Source: Paludibacteraceae bacterium (GTDB lineage Bacteria > Bacteroidota > Bacteroidia > Bacteroidales > Paludibacteraceae). Taken from it: a stretch of 64,000 nucleotides of DNA. This document shows positions 35,773 through 45,629 of the stretch, piece by piece (position 1 is the stretch's first letter; the number at the start of each line of letters is the position of its first letter). The notes beneath the pieces were generated by a model. The model saw only the letters and a list, made by a program, of their open reading frames with translations. It was not told where the DNA came from and searched no databases. Location: contig JAKSNF010000008.1 in NCBI GenBank assembly GCA_024400115.1, positions 20,075-84,074 of the forward strand, in the 5' to 3' direction. The translations under genes and the position numbers were made by a program.

Positions 35773-36435
35773 ATGAATGTAAGGATAGAAAATAGTTGGA
35801 AAGAAGTATTGCAGCCCGAGTTTGATAAACCCTATTTCGAGTTGCTGACTTCTTTTGTACGCCACGAGTACCAAACAAAGACGTGTTACCCTCCGGCTGC
35901 ACAGATTTTCAACGCTTTCGATTCATGCCCTTTTGACAAGGTTCGCGTCGTCATTATCGGTCAAGACCCTTATCATGAACCTAACCAAGCGCAAGGACTA
36001 TGTTTCTCCGTTAATGACGGAGTGGAGATTCCGCCTTCGCTTGTCAATATTTATAAAGAGATAGAGCGCGATTTAGGTCAACCTATCCCCACCTCGGGCA
36101 ACCTCGAGCATTGGGCAAGACAAGGAGTACTCCTCCTCAATGCCACCTTAACCGTAGAGGCACATAAGGCAGGTTCGCACCAAAACAAAGGATGGGAAGA
36201 GCTGACGGACGCGGCTATTCAGGCGCTTAACGAACGCAAAGAGCACCTTGTCTTCCTGCTTTGGGGCAGTTATGCCCAACGCAAGGGACAGTTCATAGAC
36301 CGCCGCAAGCACCTCGTCCTCACCGCTCCCCACCCCAGTCCCTTGTCCGCTTATCGCGGTTTCATCGGGTGCGGACACTTTTCGGCAGCTAACCGCTATC
36401 TGACACAACATAACCAAGAACCTATTCAATGGTAA
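35773..36435 (+). CDS. ung: uracil-DNA glycosylase
   Basis: A 220-residue family 1 UDG that removes uracil from DNA. The water-activating loop is [21 protein letters not shown], the minor-groove loop [21 protein letters not shown], and [17 protein letters not shown] is also typical. I chose the ATG at 35773, which gives a normal length; an in-frame GTG at 35752 would begin within the repeats. It overlaps porQ by seven bases. Confidence 0.96.
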   Translation: MNVRIENSWKEVLQPEFDKPYFELLTSFVRHEYQTKTCYPPAAQIFNAFDSCPFDKVRVVIIGQDPYHEPNQAQGLCFSVNDGVEIPPSLVNIYKEIERDLGQPIPTSGNLEHWARQGVLLLNATLTVEAHKAGSHQNKGWEELTDAAIQALNERKEHLVFLLWGSYAQRKGQFIDRRKHLVLTAPHPSPLSAYRGFIGCGHFSAANRYLTQHNQEPIQW

Positions 36436-37532
36436 AAAGACGCACATATGGTTTGATTTTGTTACTGCTCATGAGCAGTCTCTGTGTTCGTGCGCAGTTC
36501 GTTGGAGCGGGTTCCAGTTCGTTCACTTTCCTGTCGCTGCCGGCTTCGGCGCGGCTCAATGCTTTAGGCGGAACGAACGTGTCCGTACGCGATGGCGATG
36601 TGTCCATGGCGATGTGCAACCCTGCCCTCTTAGGCGCCATGACGGACAAGACCTTGCAACTCAATTTTGCTTACCTCATGCCCGGAACGATGTTCGGGAG
36701 TGCTATCTACGGACATAACTTCGGACGCTCCAAAGTAGAAAAACCCTATGCAGGAGAGGGCGAACCGGATAAGCCCAATTATTTCGCCGTCGGTATTCAC
36801 TACCTTGACTATGGCAAGATGACCTACGCAGACGATTGGGGCAATACCTATGGTACGTTTACGGCGAAAGATATTGTGATTAACGCCGTTTATGCTCGCC
36901 AACTGAGCGAGCATTTCACCATCGGTACGACCCTCAAACCGATTATCTCCGTTTATGAACGCTATTCGTCTTTTGCTCTCGGAGCTGACGTGGGTGCCCA
37001 TTTCCAAATGCGTGACACCTCGCTGCAGGTAGGTTTGAGTCTGCAAAACATCGGTTACCAACTCCGTGGCTTCTACTCCAAAGAGGGCGGACGCAAACTG
37101 GAGATGCTGCCGCTTAATCTCCAATTAGGTCTCAGTTACCGCTTCTCGCATGCTCCGATACGGTTGAGCATGACCATCCATAACATGCAGCGTTGGAACC
37201 TCAATTACGCCTATACTAACGTGCCCGTGGATCCTTATACGGGCGAGGCACTGAACACCAAGGTGCAGTGGTATGACATGATGTTTAGGCACACTATTTT
37301 TGCCATTGACATCGTGCCCAAGTCCAATCGTTTCTACCTCACGCTCAGTTATAACCACCGCCGCCGCGCTGAGATGGCACTGGCTGACCAACGTTCCCTC
37401 GCGGGTTTCGCTATCGGAGGTGGACTGAATATCTATAAGTTCCGAGTGAACTTCACGTTCTCGCAACTGACCAAATCGAACTATACCTACCAAGTAGGAC
37501 TGAGTTTGGATATCAATAGTATGATGAAGTAA
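36429..37532 (+). CDS. porQ: type IX secretion protein PorQ
   Basis: A 367-residue outer-membrane barrel (signal peptide ending VRAQFVG) with the family opening [20 protein letters not shown] and many barrel strands. PorQ is part of the attachment complex (PorU, PorV, PorQ, PorZ) that fixes T9SS cargo to surface lipopolysaccharide. In Bacteroidales it is often next to cmk and ispH, as here. So this window holds six T9SS components. Confidence 0.9.
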   Translation: MVKRRTYGLILLLLMSSLCVRAQFVGAGSSSFTFLSLPASARLNALGGTNVSVRDGDVSMAMCNPALLGAMTDKTLQLNFAYLMPGTMFGSAIYGHNFGRSKVEKPYAGEGEPDKPNYFAVGIHYLDYGKMTYADDWGNTYGTFTAKDIVINAVYARQLSEHFTIGTTLKPIISVYERYSSFALGADVGAHFQMRDTSLQVGLSLQNIGYQLRGFYSKEGGRKLEMLPLNLQLGLSYRFSHAPIRLSMTIHNMQRWNLNYAYTNVPVDPYTGEALNTKVQWYDMMFRHTIFAIDIVPKSNRFYLTLSYNHRRRAEMALADQRSLAGFAIGGGLNIYKFRVNFTFSQLTKSNYTYQVGLSLDINSMMK

Positions 37533-37546
37533 GTGCGTCCGCGCAC
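37533..37546. repeat. 14-base GC-rich copy of the murI block core
   Basis: GTGCGTCCGCGCAC lies in the porQ-cmk spacer and is the exact reverse complement of 13312-13325 in murI. Confidence 0.7.
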
Positions 37547-37559
37547 ACCGTTAAATAAC

Positions 37560-38225
37560 ATGAAGAAGATTATAGTAGCCATAGATGGTTATTCGTCTTG
37601 TGGCAAATCGACCATTGCCAAGCAACTGGCTAAGTATGCCGGTTACACCTATGTGGACACCGGTGCCATGTACCGCGCCGTCGCCCTATATGCCATAGAA
37701 AATTTAGGGAATCTAGGAAATCTAGAATGTCTAGAAAGTCTAGAGTATCTAGAAACGCATATCCACCTCTCCTATGCTCCTGACTTGTGCCTCAACGGCA
37801 CTCCTGTGGAGGATAAGATTCGGTCGTTAGAGGTTGGGAACATGGCGTCTAAGATCAGTCCTATCCCTGCCGTAAGGCAGTTCCTTGTGGCGCAACAGCA
37901 AGCCATGGGGCAGCAGAAAGGCATTGTCATGGACGGACGCGATATAGGAACGGTCGTTTTCCCGAATGCCGAACTCAAGTTCTTTCTCACCGCCTCGCCT
38001 GAGGTGCGTGCCGAACGCCGTTTCAAGGAACTGCAAGCCAAAGGCGAACAACCCGTCTTCGAGGAGGTGCTGAAGGACGTTAACGAGCGCGATTATCGAG
38101 ATACACACCGCGAGATTAGTCCGCTCAAACAAGCACCGGACGCTATTGTGGTGGATAACTCGAACATGACGCGCGAACAACAAATGGAGGCTATCTATGC
38201 CATCTTTGACCGTCACAATAGATAA
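37560..38225 (+). CDS. cmk: cytidylate kinase
   Basis: A 221-residue nucleoside monophosphate kinase that phosphorylates CMP and dCMP. The P-loop is IDGYSSCGKSTIAKQL, followed by YVDTGAMYRAVALYAIE, MDGRDIGTVVFPNAELKFFL and RDYRDTHREISPLKQA. I chose the ATG at 37560; an upstream in-frame GTG begins inside a palindromic repeat. Residues about 49-66 (LGN LGN LEC LES LEY LET) are encoded by nine-base repeats. It overlaps ispH by 29 bases. Confidence 0.96.
   Translation: MKKIIVAIDGYSSCGKSTIAKQLAKYAGYTYVDTGAMYRAVALYAIENLGNLGNLECLESLEYLETHIHLSYAPDLCLNGTPVEDKIRSLEVGNMASKISPIPAVRQFLVAQQQAMGQQKGIVMDGRDIGTVVFPNAELKFFLTASPEVRAERRFKELQAKGEQPVFEEVLKDVNERDYRDTHREISPLKQAPDAIVVDNSNMTREQQMEAIYAIFDRHNR
37703..37756 (+). 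repeat. nonamer tract inside cmk (TCTAGAAAR family)
   Basis: Six consecutive 9-base units of the TCTAGAAAG type. Because nine is a multiple of three, the tract encodes a repeating leucine-x-x tripeptide. A related tract lies at 51643-51684. Confidence 0.88.
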
Positions 38226-39123
38226 CACTGCCGGATTCTGCTTTGGTGTCACCGGAGCTATTCGCAAGGCGGAAGAGGAACTCAAGAACGGGTCCCTCTA
38301 TTGTTTAGGGGATATAGTGCATAACGGGCAAGAAGTAGCGCGTTTAGCCGATTTAGGGCTGGTCACTATTGACAACGAACAGTACCAACAACTCCACCAC
38401 GCCCGCGTGCTCTTGCGTGCACACGGCGAACCGCCCGCAACCTATGAAACGGCAAAAGCCAACGATATAGACATTATCGACGCTTCCTGTCCTGTGGTGC
38501 TTAATCTGCAAAAACGTATTCGCCAGACCTACGAAAAGACGAAGACTGACGGAGGGCAGATACTGATTTTCGGACAGGCGGGTCATGCGGAAGTCATTGG
38601 TCTGCAAGGGCAGACGCATAACACGGCTATTGTGATTGAGAACGAAAGCGACTTAGATAAGGTCGATTTTTCGCGTCCTATCTACCTCTTCTCCCAAACC
38701 ACCATGTCCGTGGAAGCGTTTGAAGCCATCAGCGAAGCAGTACTTAAGGCAACAGGCGACAGGCAACAGGCGGTCTCCCCTACCCCTCTACCCCCCTACC
38801 CCCCTACTCCCCACATCTATGACTCTATCTGCCGCAATGTGGCCAATCGTGTGGAGAATATCCGCTCATTCGCCAAACAGCAGGATATTGTTTTCTTTGT
38901 GGGGGGCAAGAAGAGTTCAAACGCTAAAGTGCTTTTTGAGCACTGCAAGGCAGCCAATCCCAACTCCTATTTCATCGAAGGTCCGGACGACCTAAAATCG
39001 GAGTGCGCAGATGCACCTCTAAACTCTAAACTCTCCACTCTAAACTTTAAGATAGGCATCACCGGCGCGACCTCCACTCCTCTTTGGCTCATGGAGCAAG
39101 TCCGCGCCGCCTTATTGCGATAA
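38197..39123 (+). CDS. ispH: 4-hydroxy-3-methylbut-2-enyl diphosphate reductase
   Basis: A 308-residue iron-sulfur enzyme for the last step of the MEP isoprenoid pathway. The three cluster cysteines are in AGFCFGV, DASCPVV and DSICRNVANR, and the substrate-binding HNGQEV and GITGATSTP are present. Two insertions set it apart: about 20 residues before the third cysteine (QQAVSPTPLPPYPPTP) and about 13 residues (ECADAPLNSKLSTLN) before the C-terminal motif. Both are encoded by short tandem repeats that also occur elsewhere in the window. Product supply feeds UppS. Confidence 0.96.
   Translation: MPSLTVTIDNTAGFCFGVTGAIRKAEEELKNGSLYCLGDIVHNGQEVARLADLGLVTIDNEQYQQLHHARVLLRAHGEPPATYETAKANDIDIIDASCPVVLNLQKRIRQTYEKTKTDGGQILIFGQAGHAEVIGLQGQTHNTAIVIENESDLDKVDFSRPIYLFSQTTMSVEAFEAISEAVLKATGDRQQAVSPTPLPPYPPTPHIYDSICRNVANRVENIRSFAKQQDIVFFVGGKKSSNAKVLFEHCKAANPNSYFIEGPDDLKSECADAPLNSKLSTLNFKIGITGATSTPLWLMEQVRAALLR
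38748..38812 (+). repeat. heptamer plus octamer tract inside ispH
   Basis: Four 7-base units (GGCAACA, GGCGACA and relatives; 38748-38775) are followed by four 8-base units of the TACCCCCC type (38781-38812). The heptamers match those inside radA. Confidence 0.88.
38999..39045 (+). repeat. shared block and TCTAAAC heptamers inside ispH
   Basis: The first 26 bases match murI at 13309-13334 at 23 positions. Four heptamers follow at 39018-39045: TCTAAAC three times and TCTCCAC once. Confidence 0.88.
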
Positions 39124-39133
39124 TCTCTGTGCC

Positions 39134-40108
39134 TTAGATGGATAGCACTTTGAGGGCACCCCATTTATCCTCTTTAACGTCTTTCTTTATTTGGATTGCC
39201 TTGCTGAGCGGGACATACTGAATCTCGTCCTCATGCAGACCTACCATTATGTTCTGTTGGTCGTCCATCAGAGCTTGAACAGCTGCTACGCCCATACGCG
39301 AGGCCAATATACGGTCAAACGCCGTGGGCGAACCGCCCCGTTGTAAGTGACCTAAGATAGTCACGCGCGGACTATACTCGGGGTGCGCTTGCGCAATGAG
39401 TTTAGCTACGGCTTGGGCACCGCCCTCGATGGCGTGCTCTTGCACGAGTACGATGGACGAGTTCTTGGACTTACGGCGACCTTGACCGATGGCTTCCTCT
39501 ATCTGCTCCATGATTGTAGCCCGCTCGGGGATGATAGCCGCCTCGGCACCGGAGGCAATAGCGGCATTGAGGGTGAGGAAACCGGCATCACGCCCCATGA
39601 CTTCGACAAGGAAGACACGCTCGTGGCTCGTTGCCGTATCGCGAAGGGTATCGACGCAACGCATAATCGTATTCAACGCCGTATCATAACCGATGGTAGC
39701 GTCCGTGCCCCAAAGGTCGTTATCTATCGTTCCGGGAATACCAATGACAGGAACATGAAACTCTTGCGAAAGCATACGTCCTCCCGTGAAAGTGCCGTCT
39801 CCACCGATAACGATGAGTGCGTCGATGTTCTCACGCTGGATGGTCTCATAGGCTTGTTGCCGCCCCTCGATGGTGCGGAACTCTTCGCAACGAGCCGACT
39901 TGAGTATCGTTCCGCCGTGAGGGATGATACCACTCACGTCCTGCGTGGAGAAAGTCTTGACTTCTCCGTCAATAAGGCCTTTATAACCGCGGTAAATAGC
40001 TTTCACTACTATACCATTACTAATTGCAGCACGTGTCACAGCGCGAACGGCTGCGTTCATTCCGGGTGCGTCACCTCCGGAGGTTAAGACGCCAATAGTC
40101 CGTATCAT
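39134..40108 (-). CDS. pfkA: 6-phosphofructokinase
   Basis: A 324-residue ATP-dependent phosphofructokinase, the committed step of glycolysis. It has [16 protein letters not shown], the ATP-binding [12 protein letters not shown] and the catalytic [20 protein letters not shown]. The glycine in the GGDGT motif fits use of ATP and not pyrophosphate. It converges on ispH with only 10 bases between the stops and has its own promoter. Confidence 0.95.
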   Translation of the reverse strand: MIRTIGVLTSGGDAPGMNAAVRAVTRAAISNGIVVKAIYRGYKGLIDGEVKTFSTQDVSGIIPHGGTILKSARCEEFRTIEGRQQAYETIQRENIDALIVIGGDGTFTGGRMLSQEFHVPVIGIPGTIDNDLWGTDATIGYDTALNTIMRCVDTLRDTATSHERVFLVEVMGRDAGFLTLNAAIASGAEAAIIPERATIMEQIEEAIGQGRRKSKNSSIVLVQEHAIEGGAQAVAKLIAQAHPEYSPRVTILGHLQRGGSPTAFDRILASRMGVAAVQALMDDQQNIMVGLHEDEIQYVPLSKAIQIKKDVKEDKWGALKVLSI

Positions 40109-40131
40109 TCGCTAAAAAATTAAATGATTTG

Positions 40132-40163
40132 CAAAGATACGACTTTTTTCTGATATACGCAAA
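40132..40163 (-). promoter_or_regulatory. consensus promoter of pfkA
   Basis: On the minus strand TTTG (40160-40163), 20 bases, TATCTTTG (40132-40139), 24 bases before the pfkA ATG. Confidence 0.87.
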
Positions 40164-40212
40164 TTTATTTGCAAAATTTCTCCAAAACTTGGTCTTGGTC
40201 GGCTAAAGTTTC

Positions 40213-40358
40213 GGGTACAGTACAGCAAGAAAATGGGTATAGTACAGCGATAGGCTTACAATAGGTCACGCGACCGACTATTCACCGAAGATTGACATAC
40301 AATTGACATACGATTGACCGATGTTCGACCGACGATTGACCGACGATTGACCGACGAT
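40213..40358 (+). repeat. long 11-base-period array (GATTGACCGAC type)
   Basis: Thirteen consecutive 11-base units can be laid out from 40213. The first ones are divergent (GGGTACAGTAC and GGGTATAGTAC are 22 bases apart). The last six are nearly uniform GATTGACCGAC or GATTGACATAC. Most units end in AC. It has no spacers, so it is not CRISPR. Confidence 0.85.
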
Positions 40359-40474
40359 ACTAAAACGCTACAAATACACTGTTATGTTTATTTACTATCT
40401 TGGGTTTTGCGCAAGAGAGAATATGTAATAAAAAGGCTATTTTTATTGCAAAATATATTTTTTTTAGCAAATAC

Positions 40475-40506
40475 TTGCATAATTCAAGAAAATTTACTAT
40501 CTTTGC
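40475..40506 (+). promoter_or_regulatory. consensus promoter of the susC operon
   Basis: CTTG (40475-40478), 20 bases, TATCTTTG (40499-40506), 32 bases before the susC ATG. Confidence 0.85.
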
Positions 40507-40538
40507 ACCCAATTTTGATAATACAAACACACTAATAC

Positions 40539-43500
40539 ATGAAAAAACGCATCCTTCTTGGCACAATATGTGCCCTTTTCTCCATTATTGTGGCTGCGCA
40601 GACGAAAGTGACCGGCGTCATTCTTGACGAGAACGGCGAACCCGCTATCGGCGCAAACATAACCGTGGAGGGAACAACATTAGGTACCGTCTCCGATTTC
40701 GATGGTAAATTCGAACTCGTCGTCCCCGACGGAACCAAGAAAATCAAAGTGTCTTACATCGGTTACAAAGAAGAATTGGTAACCGTAGCCCCCAGCGTTA
40801 AAGTGAGACTGAACCCCGACACCCAACAGATTCAAGAGGTGGTCGTTCAAGGTATGGTCTCCCAAGACAAACGTCTGTTCACCGGTGCTTCTACCCGTAT
40901 CGAAGCCGATGAGAACCTCGTTTCGGGTATGAGCGACGTGAGCCGCAGCCTCGCCGGTCGTGTAGCCGGTGTGAGTATGCAGAACGTGAGTGGTACGTTC
41001 GGTTCGGCTCCTAAGATTCGTATCCGTGGTGCAACGTCTATCTACGGTTCGTCTAAACCGTTATGGGTTGTGGATGGCGTGGTAATGGAAGATGTAGAAG
41101 AGATCAGTGCCGACGACCTCGGTAGTGGTGACGCTAACACACTGATTGCTAACGCTATTGCCGGTCTGAACGCTGAAGATATAGAGTCGTTCCAAGTCCT
41201 CAAGGATGGTTCGGCAACTTCTATCTACGGTGCGCGTGCGATGGCAGGTGTAATCGTTGTGACGACCAAGAAAGCGCAAGCCGGTACGACCCGTATGAGT
41301 TATACTTCTGAGCTAACCTACCGCCGCAAACCGACATACAGCGACTATAACATCTGTAACTCACAAGAGCAGATGGGGCTCTACCAAGAACTGGAGCAGA
41401 AAGGCTGGTTAGAGTTTACTCGTCTGAGCCAAGGTAAGAACTACGGCGTTTATGGTAAGATGTACGAGTTAATCGACACGTACGATGTTACTTCGGGTCA
41501 GTTCGGATTGCCGAACACGACGATAGCCAAGAACGCTTATCTTCGCGAAGCCGAGATGCGCAATACCGATTGGTTCGACAAACTGTTCAACAACACCATC
41601 ATGCACACGCACTCGCTCAGTATCTCCTCGGGTACCGACCGCGCCCGTATCTACGCATCTCTGTCCGTGATGCACGACCCGGGATGGTATAAGTCGTCCA
41701 ATGTGCTCCGTCTGACGGGTAACGTGAAAGCCACTTTTGACCTAACCAAGAAACTGCAACTGACGATCTCCACGACCGATAGTTATCGTTCACAGAAAGC
41801 ACCGGGAACGGTGAAGCAAGAGACGGACGCTATCACGGGTAAGATCAGTCGTGAGTTCGATATTAACCCCTTCTCGTACGCCATGAACACCTCGCGCACG
41901 TTGGACCCCGATGAGCAATACCGCCGTAACTACTGTAATTTCAATATCTTTGACGAGTTAGACCTCAACTACATGGACTATCATATCTTGGACACCAAGT
42001 TCCAAGGTGAGCTCAGTTACAAGCCCGTTCGCGGATTAGACCTCCGCGCATTGGTTGCTTATCGTTACAACAGCAACCATATCGAGCATAACATGATGGA
42101 CCAGTCCAACCAAGCCCGCGCTTACCGCGCCGGTGTGGATCCCGAGAACCAGACCATCAGAGACATGAACTCGTACCTCTACACTGACCCCGATAACAGT
42201 CAGGCACTGCCCGAAACGGTATTGTCCAGCGGTGGTATCTTCCACGAGACGACGAAGACCGTTTCGCAGTTCGACTTCCGCGCCACGGCTTCCTACAACC
42301 GCGATTTAGGCAAGGAAGGTCACCACATCATCAGCCTCTTCGGCGGTATGGAAATGAACATGGTGGATCGTAAGACAACCGAAGCCTACGACTACGGCTA
42401 TCAGTATGATTACGGAGGAACGGCTTACATGAACTACATGCTCTTCAAGCAGATGCAAGAGGAGGGCGGTTCGTACTACGATAACTACGTTCGCTACTCG
42501 CGCTCACTCGCTTTCTTCGCAATGGGAACGTACTCGTACAGAGGTCGTTACACGATTAACGGAACAATACGTTATGAGGGTACGAATAAGCTCGGTAAAT
42601 CGACTTCTGCCCGTTGGCTGCCCACATGGAACGTGTCGGGTGCTTGGAACGCACATGAGGAGCGTTGGTGGAGACCAACCTTCAATAAGTGGTGGTCTAA
42701 CTTAACCCTCAAAGCCTCTTACTCGCTGACCGCAGACCGCGGACCGGCATCAGCCGATAACTCGTTGGCTAAGTTCTACAGCGAAGTGCCTTGGAGACCG
42801 CTCAGCAGCGTACAAGAGACTACGATTTACCTCTCCGCTTTGGAGAACTCCGAACTGACCTACGAGAAGAAACATGAGTTGAACATCACCGCCGAATTAG
42901 GGTTCATTGATAACCGCATTGACTTGGAGTTCAGTTACTACCGCAGAAACAACTTCGACCTCATTGGTTACGTCAACACCCAAGGAACGGGTGGTCAAAT
43001 CCGCAAGTTAGCCAATGACGCTTCGATGCAGACCGACGGTGTTGAGGTGGCATTGAAGACCATCAATATCAAGAAAAAGAACTTCACTTGGACTACGGAC
43101 TTCACGTTCTCGCACAACAACGAGAAGATAACGCATTTGAACAGCACGAGTAAAGTGTCGGCTCTGTGTTCTCGCTACGGAGCACCGCGAGAGGGTTATC
43201 CTATTCACTCGCTGTTCTCTATCCCCTTTGCCGGATTAGACGATGAAGGTCTGCCTATGTTCTACACCGATGCCGAACATACGCAAACGACGACCACGGG
43301 CATTAACATGCAGGAGTACAACAACACCGATTTCCTCAAGTACGAGGGTACTATCGACCCCGTTTGGGAAGGTCAGTTCCGTAATACGTTCCGCTTCTAC
43401 GGCGTGACGCTGGACGTTAACCTGTTCTACTCAGGCGGTAACGTACTTCGTCTGAACGACCTGTGCTACGTTTATTCGTCTGACTACAACGACATCACCG

Positions 43501-43886
43501 CCAACATGCGCGAGATGAAGAACCGTTGGACCTTGCCGGGCGATGAGACCAAGACCACTATTCCGGCGATTGCCTCTTCCCGTCAGATGAGCAGCATAAC
43601 GAACCTCAACCGCGCTTATCAAGCCTATAACTACTCGACCGAGCGCGTAGCAAGCGGTAATTTCCTGCGACTGAAGGATATTTCGATTGGTTACGACCTG
43701 CCGAAGAAACTGTTTGCTGGCCAGAAATATGTTCAATCCTTCGGCGTTAAGCTGACGGCTACCAACGTATGCCTACTCTACGCCGACAAGAAACTGAACG
43801 GTCAAGACCCCGAATACTACAGCACGGGTGGTGTAAGTTCACCCTCCCCGCGCCAATTCACCTTATCAATTAAACTGGGATTATAA
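40539..43886 (+). CDS. SusC/RagA family TonB-linked outer-membrane transporter
   Basis: A 1115-residue SusC-like protein. After a signal peptide (LGTICALFSIIVAAQ) comes a carboxypeptidase-regulatory-like domain (VTGVILDENGEPAIGANI), then the plug (SLAGRVAGVSMQNVSGTFGS, GSSKPLWVVDGV), then a 22-strand barrel. With its SusD partner it imports large substrates, glycans or peptides, driven by TonB. The substrate is unknown; no glycoside hydrolase or sigma/anti-sigma gene is nearby. The stop overlaps the SusD start by one base. Confidence 0.96.
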   Translation: MKKRILLGTICALFSIIVAAQTKVTGVILDENGEPAIGANITVEGTTLGTVSDFDGKFELVVPDGTKKIKVSYIGYKEELVTVAPSVKVRLNPDTQQIQEVVVQGMVSQDKRLFTGASTRIEADENLVSGMSDVSRSLAGRVAGVSMQNVSGTFGSAPKIRIRGATSIYGSSKPLWVVDGVVMEDVEEISADDLGSGDANTLIANAIAGLNAEDIESFQVLKDGSATSIYGARAMAGVIVVTTKKAQAGTTRMSYTSELTYRRKPTYSDYNICNSQEQMGLYQELEQKGWLEFTRLSQGKNYGVYGKMYELIDTYDVTSGQFGLPNTTIAKNAYLREAEMRNTDWFDKLFNNTIMHTHSLSISSGTDRARIYASLSVMHDPGWYKSSNVLRLTGNVKATFDLTKKLQLTISTTDSYRSQKAPGTVKQETDAITGKISREFDINPFSYAMNTSRTLDPDEQYRRNYCNFNIFDELDLNYMDYHILDTKFQGELSYKPVRGLDLRALVAYRYNSNHIEHNMMDQSNQARAYRAGVDPENQTIRDMNSYLYTDPDNSQALPETVLSSGGIFHETTKTVSQFDFRATASYNRDLGKEGHHIISLFGGMEMNMVDRKTTEAYDYGYQYDYGGTAYMNYMLFKQMQEEGGSYYDNYVRYSRSLAFFAMGTYSYRGRYTINGTIRYEGTNKLGKSTSARWLPTWNVSGAWNAHEERWWRPTFNKWWSNLTLKASYSLTADRGPASADNSLAKFYSEVPWRPLSSVQETTIYLSALENSELTYEKKHELNITAELGFIDNRIDLEFSYYRRNNFDLIGYVNTQGTGGQIRKLANDASMQTDGVEVALKTINIKKKNFTWTTDFTFSHNNEKITHLNSTSKVSALCSRYGAPREGYPIHSLFSIPFAGLDDEGLPMFYTDAEHTQTTTTGINMQEYNNTDFLKYEGTIDPVWEGQFRNTFRFYGVTLDVNLFYSGGNVLRLNDLCYVYSSDYNDITANMREMKNRWTLPGDETKTTIPAIASSRQMSSITNLNRAYQAYNYSTERVASGNFLRLKDISIGYDLPKKLFAGQKYVQSFGVKLTATNVCLLYADKKLNGQDPEYYSTGGVSSPSPRQFTLSIKLGL

Positions 43887-45625
43887 TGATTACGACTATG
43901 AAGCACACCTTATATATATTATTAGGAGTAGCACTACTCACTGCGTCCTGCTCCATATTGGATAAGAACCCGGACACTCGTACTACGATTGACTCCAAGA
44001 AGAAAGTGCAACTGCTGTTAGGTAGCGGTTATTCGGAGGCAAACCCCAATATCATTGCGGAGGTGACCTCGGACAACATGATTGATAACAACGCTCCCAC
44101 GGCAGACGGACAAGTCTATTACCTGAATGCTTATAACCAAGTATGCCACCAACTGTTCGCTTTTGAGGACGTTAACTCGGGTACGACGCAAGACTCGCCT
44201 CACTACTTATGGCAGGGTGATTACAAAGCTATTGCTGTAGCCAACCAAGCGTTGGAAGCCATTGACAAGATGATTGCTGACGGCGAATATACAGCAGAAG
44301 ACTTGGCAAACGAGAAAGCCGAAGCCTTACTCATTCGCGCCTTCCACCATTTCCGTCTGGCACAGATTTTCTGCCAAGCCTACGGCGGTGAAGAGTGGAA
44401 CAAGAATAACTTAGGCCTCGTCTATATGACCGCTCCCGAGACCACCGTTCACCCCGTTTATCACCGTGAGACGTTGGCTGAGACCTACGCTCATATCGAA
44501 GACGACATTTTTCAAGCATTAGGGATGTACACGGACGACAGCTACATGACCGTTCCCCGTTACCACATGAACGTAATGGCAGCCCACGCTTTTGCAGCGC
44601 GTTTCTACCTCTACACTCGCCAATACGATAAGGTGATTGAGCATGCCAATTACGTGCTCTCCGACGCTCACGACGCTACCCTGCTGCCCAAGCTCTTTGA
44701 CGCAGACCAAGCCTGCAACCAAACGCCCAGTAGCGACCAAGAGGTGTATGTTTGGATTGACGGTACCGCCCCTTGGAACCTGATGGTTCAGACCTCTATG
44801 TCCAGTCAGTTGCTGCTCCACCAAACGAGTTACGGTCGTTATAACTTCAACGGCGATGCCAGGTCGTACAGCGTGAGTGGTGGCGGTCCTAACTGGTCCA
44901 GTTCGTTCCCCGGTATCCGCAGATGGCAGTACAAAGCCGAATACGGTATCTTCATTGCGAAAATCAAATACTTCTTTGAGTACACCAATAAGATTGCCGG
45001 TACGGGTTATCGCCACACGATGCTCATTAACTTCACCACGAACGAGACGCTGCTTTGCCGCGCAGAGGCAGAGGCTCATTTAGGTCAACTCGACCTGTGC
45101 TTAGCCGACCTCAACCAATGGTGCACCAAGTACAATATCAAAGCCAGTGCGTCTCCTATCTCGACCTTGACGGATGCTCAGATTCGCACGTTCTACCGTA
45201 TTCCCACGAAGAACGTACTCGCCAATGCTTCCTTCGCACCGACATTACACAACACCGAGTTAGACCCGAATTGGGTGATTGATAACAATAACCTACCCTA
45301 CGTTTACTGCTGCCTACATTTCCGCCGCATCGAGACCATGCACGAGGGTCGCCGCTTTGAGGACCTCAAGCGTTACGCCATTGAGTGGAAACATACGATT
45401 GGCGAGTACGCAGACGTTAAGTACATGAAATGGGACGACGACCGTCGCGCTATCCAATTGCCCGACGCCGTTATCCAAGAGGGTTTGGAAGCCAACCCCC
45501 GTACCAATGTAGGTGACCACGTTACCCCGCGTACTATGCCTCGCGAAGCCCGTACAGGAGACCCCACCGAGGACGAGATATTAGCCTCCGAATTATCTTC
45601 CACCATTACTGAAGCATTAGATTAA
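43886..45625 (+). CDS. SusD/RagB family nutrient-binding outer-membrane lipoprotein
   Basis: A 579-residue lipoprotein whose signal peptide ends LLTASCSIL. It is the lid that closes over the SusC barrel and captures substrate. The helical TPR-like N-terminal half (NEKAEALLIRAFHHFRLAQIF) and the C-terminal RRFEDLKRYAIEWKH match the family. The start could be the ATG at 43886 (overlapping the susC stop) or that at 43898, which gives a more standard signal peptide. Confidence 0.95.
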   Translation: MITTMKHTLYILLGVALLTASCSILDKNPDTRTTIDSKKKVQLLLGSGYSEANPNIIAEVTSDNMIDNNAPTADGQVYYLNAYNQVCHQLFAFEDVNSGTTQDSPHYLWQGDYKAIAVANQALEAIDKMIADGEYTAEDLANEKAEALLIRAFHHFRLAQIFCQAYGGEEWNKNNLGLVYMTAPETTVHPVYHRETLAETYAHIEDDIFQALGMYTDDSYMTVPRYHMNVMAAHAFAARFYLYTRQYDKVIEHANYVLSDAHDATLLPKLFDADQACNQTPSSDQEVYVWIDGTAPWNLMVQTSMSSQLLLHQTSYGRYNFNGDARSYSVSGGGPNWSSSFPGIRRWQYKAEYGIFIAKIKYFFEYTNKIAGTGYRHTMLINFTTNETLLCRAEAEAHLGQLDLCLADLNQWCTKYNIKASASPISTLTDAQIRTFYRIPTKNVLANASFAPTLHNTELDPNWVIDNNNLPYVYCCLHFRRIETMHEGRRFEDLKRYAIEWKHTIGEYADVKYMKWDDDRRAIQLPDAVIQEGLEANPRTNVGDHVTPRTMPREARTGDPTEDEILASELSSTITEALD

Positions 45626-45629
45626 GACC

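Larger units (their letters stand above)
40109..40538. other. 430-bp divergent intergenic region
   Basis: It holds the pfkA promoter at its left end, the susC promoter at its right end and an 11-base-period array of about 146 bases in between. No gene is supported; short ORFs here have no recognisable features. Confidence 0.75.

Noticed and set aside
40213..40358. CRISPR array
   Set aside because: The units are only 11 bases, directly adjoining, with no spacers and no cas genes nearby.
40314..40535. Short ORF before susC
   Set aside because: It reads through the 11-base array and the promoter, and its translation has no recognisable features.
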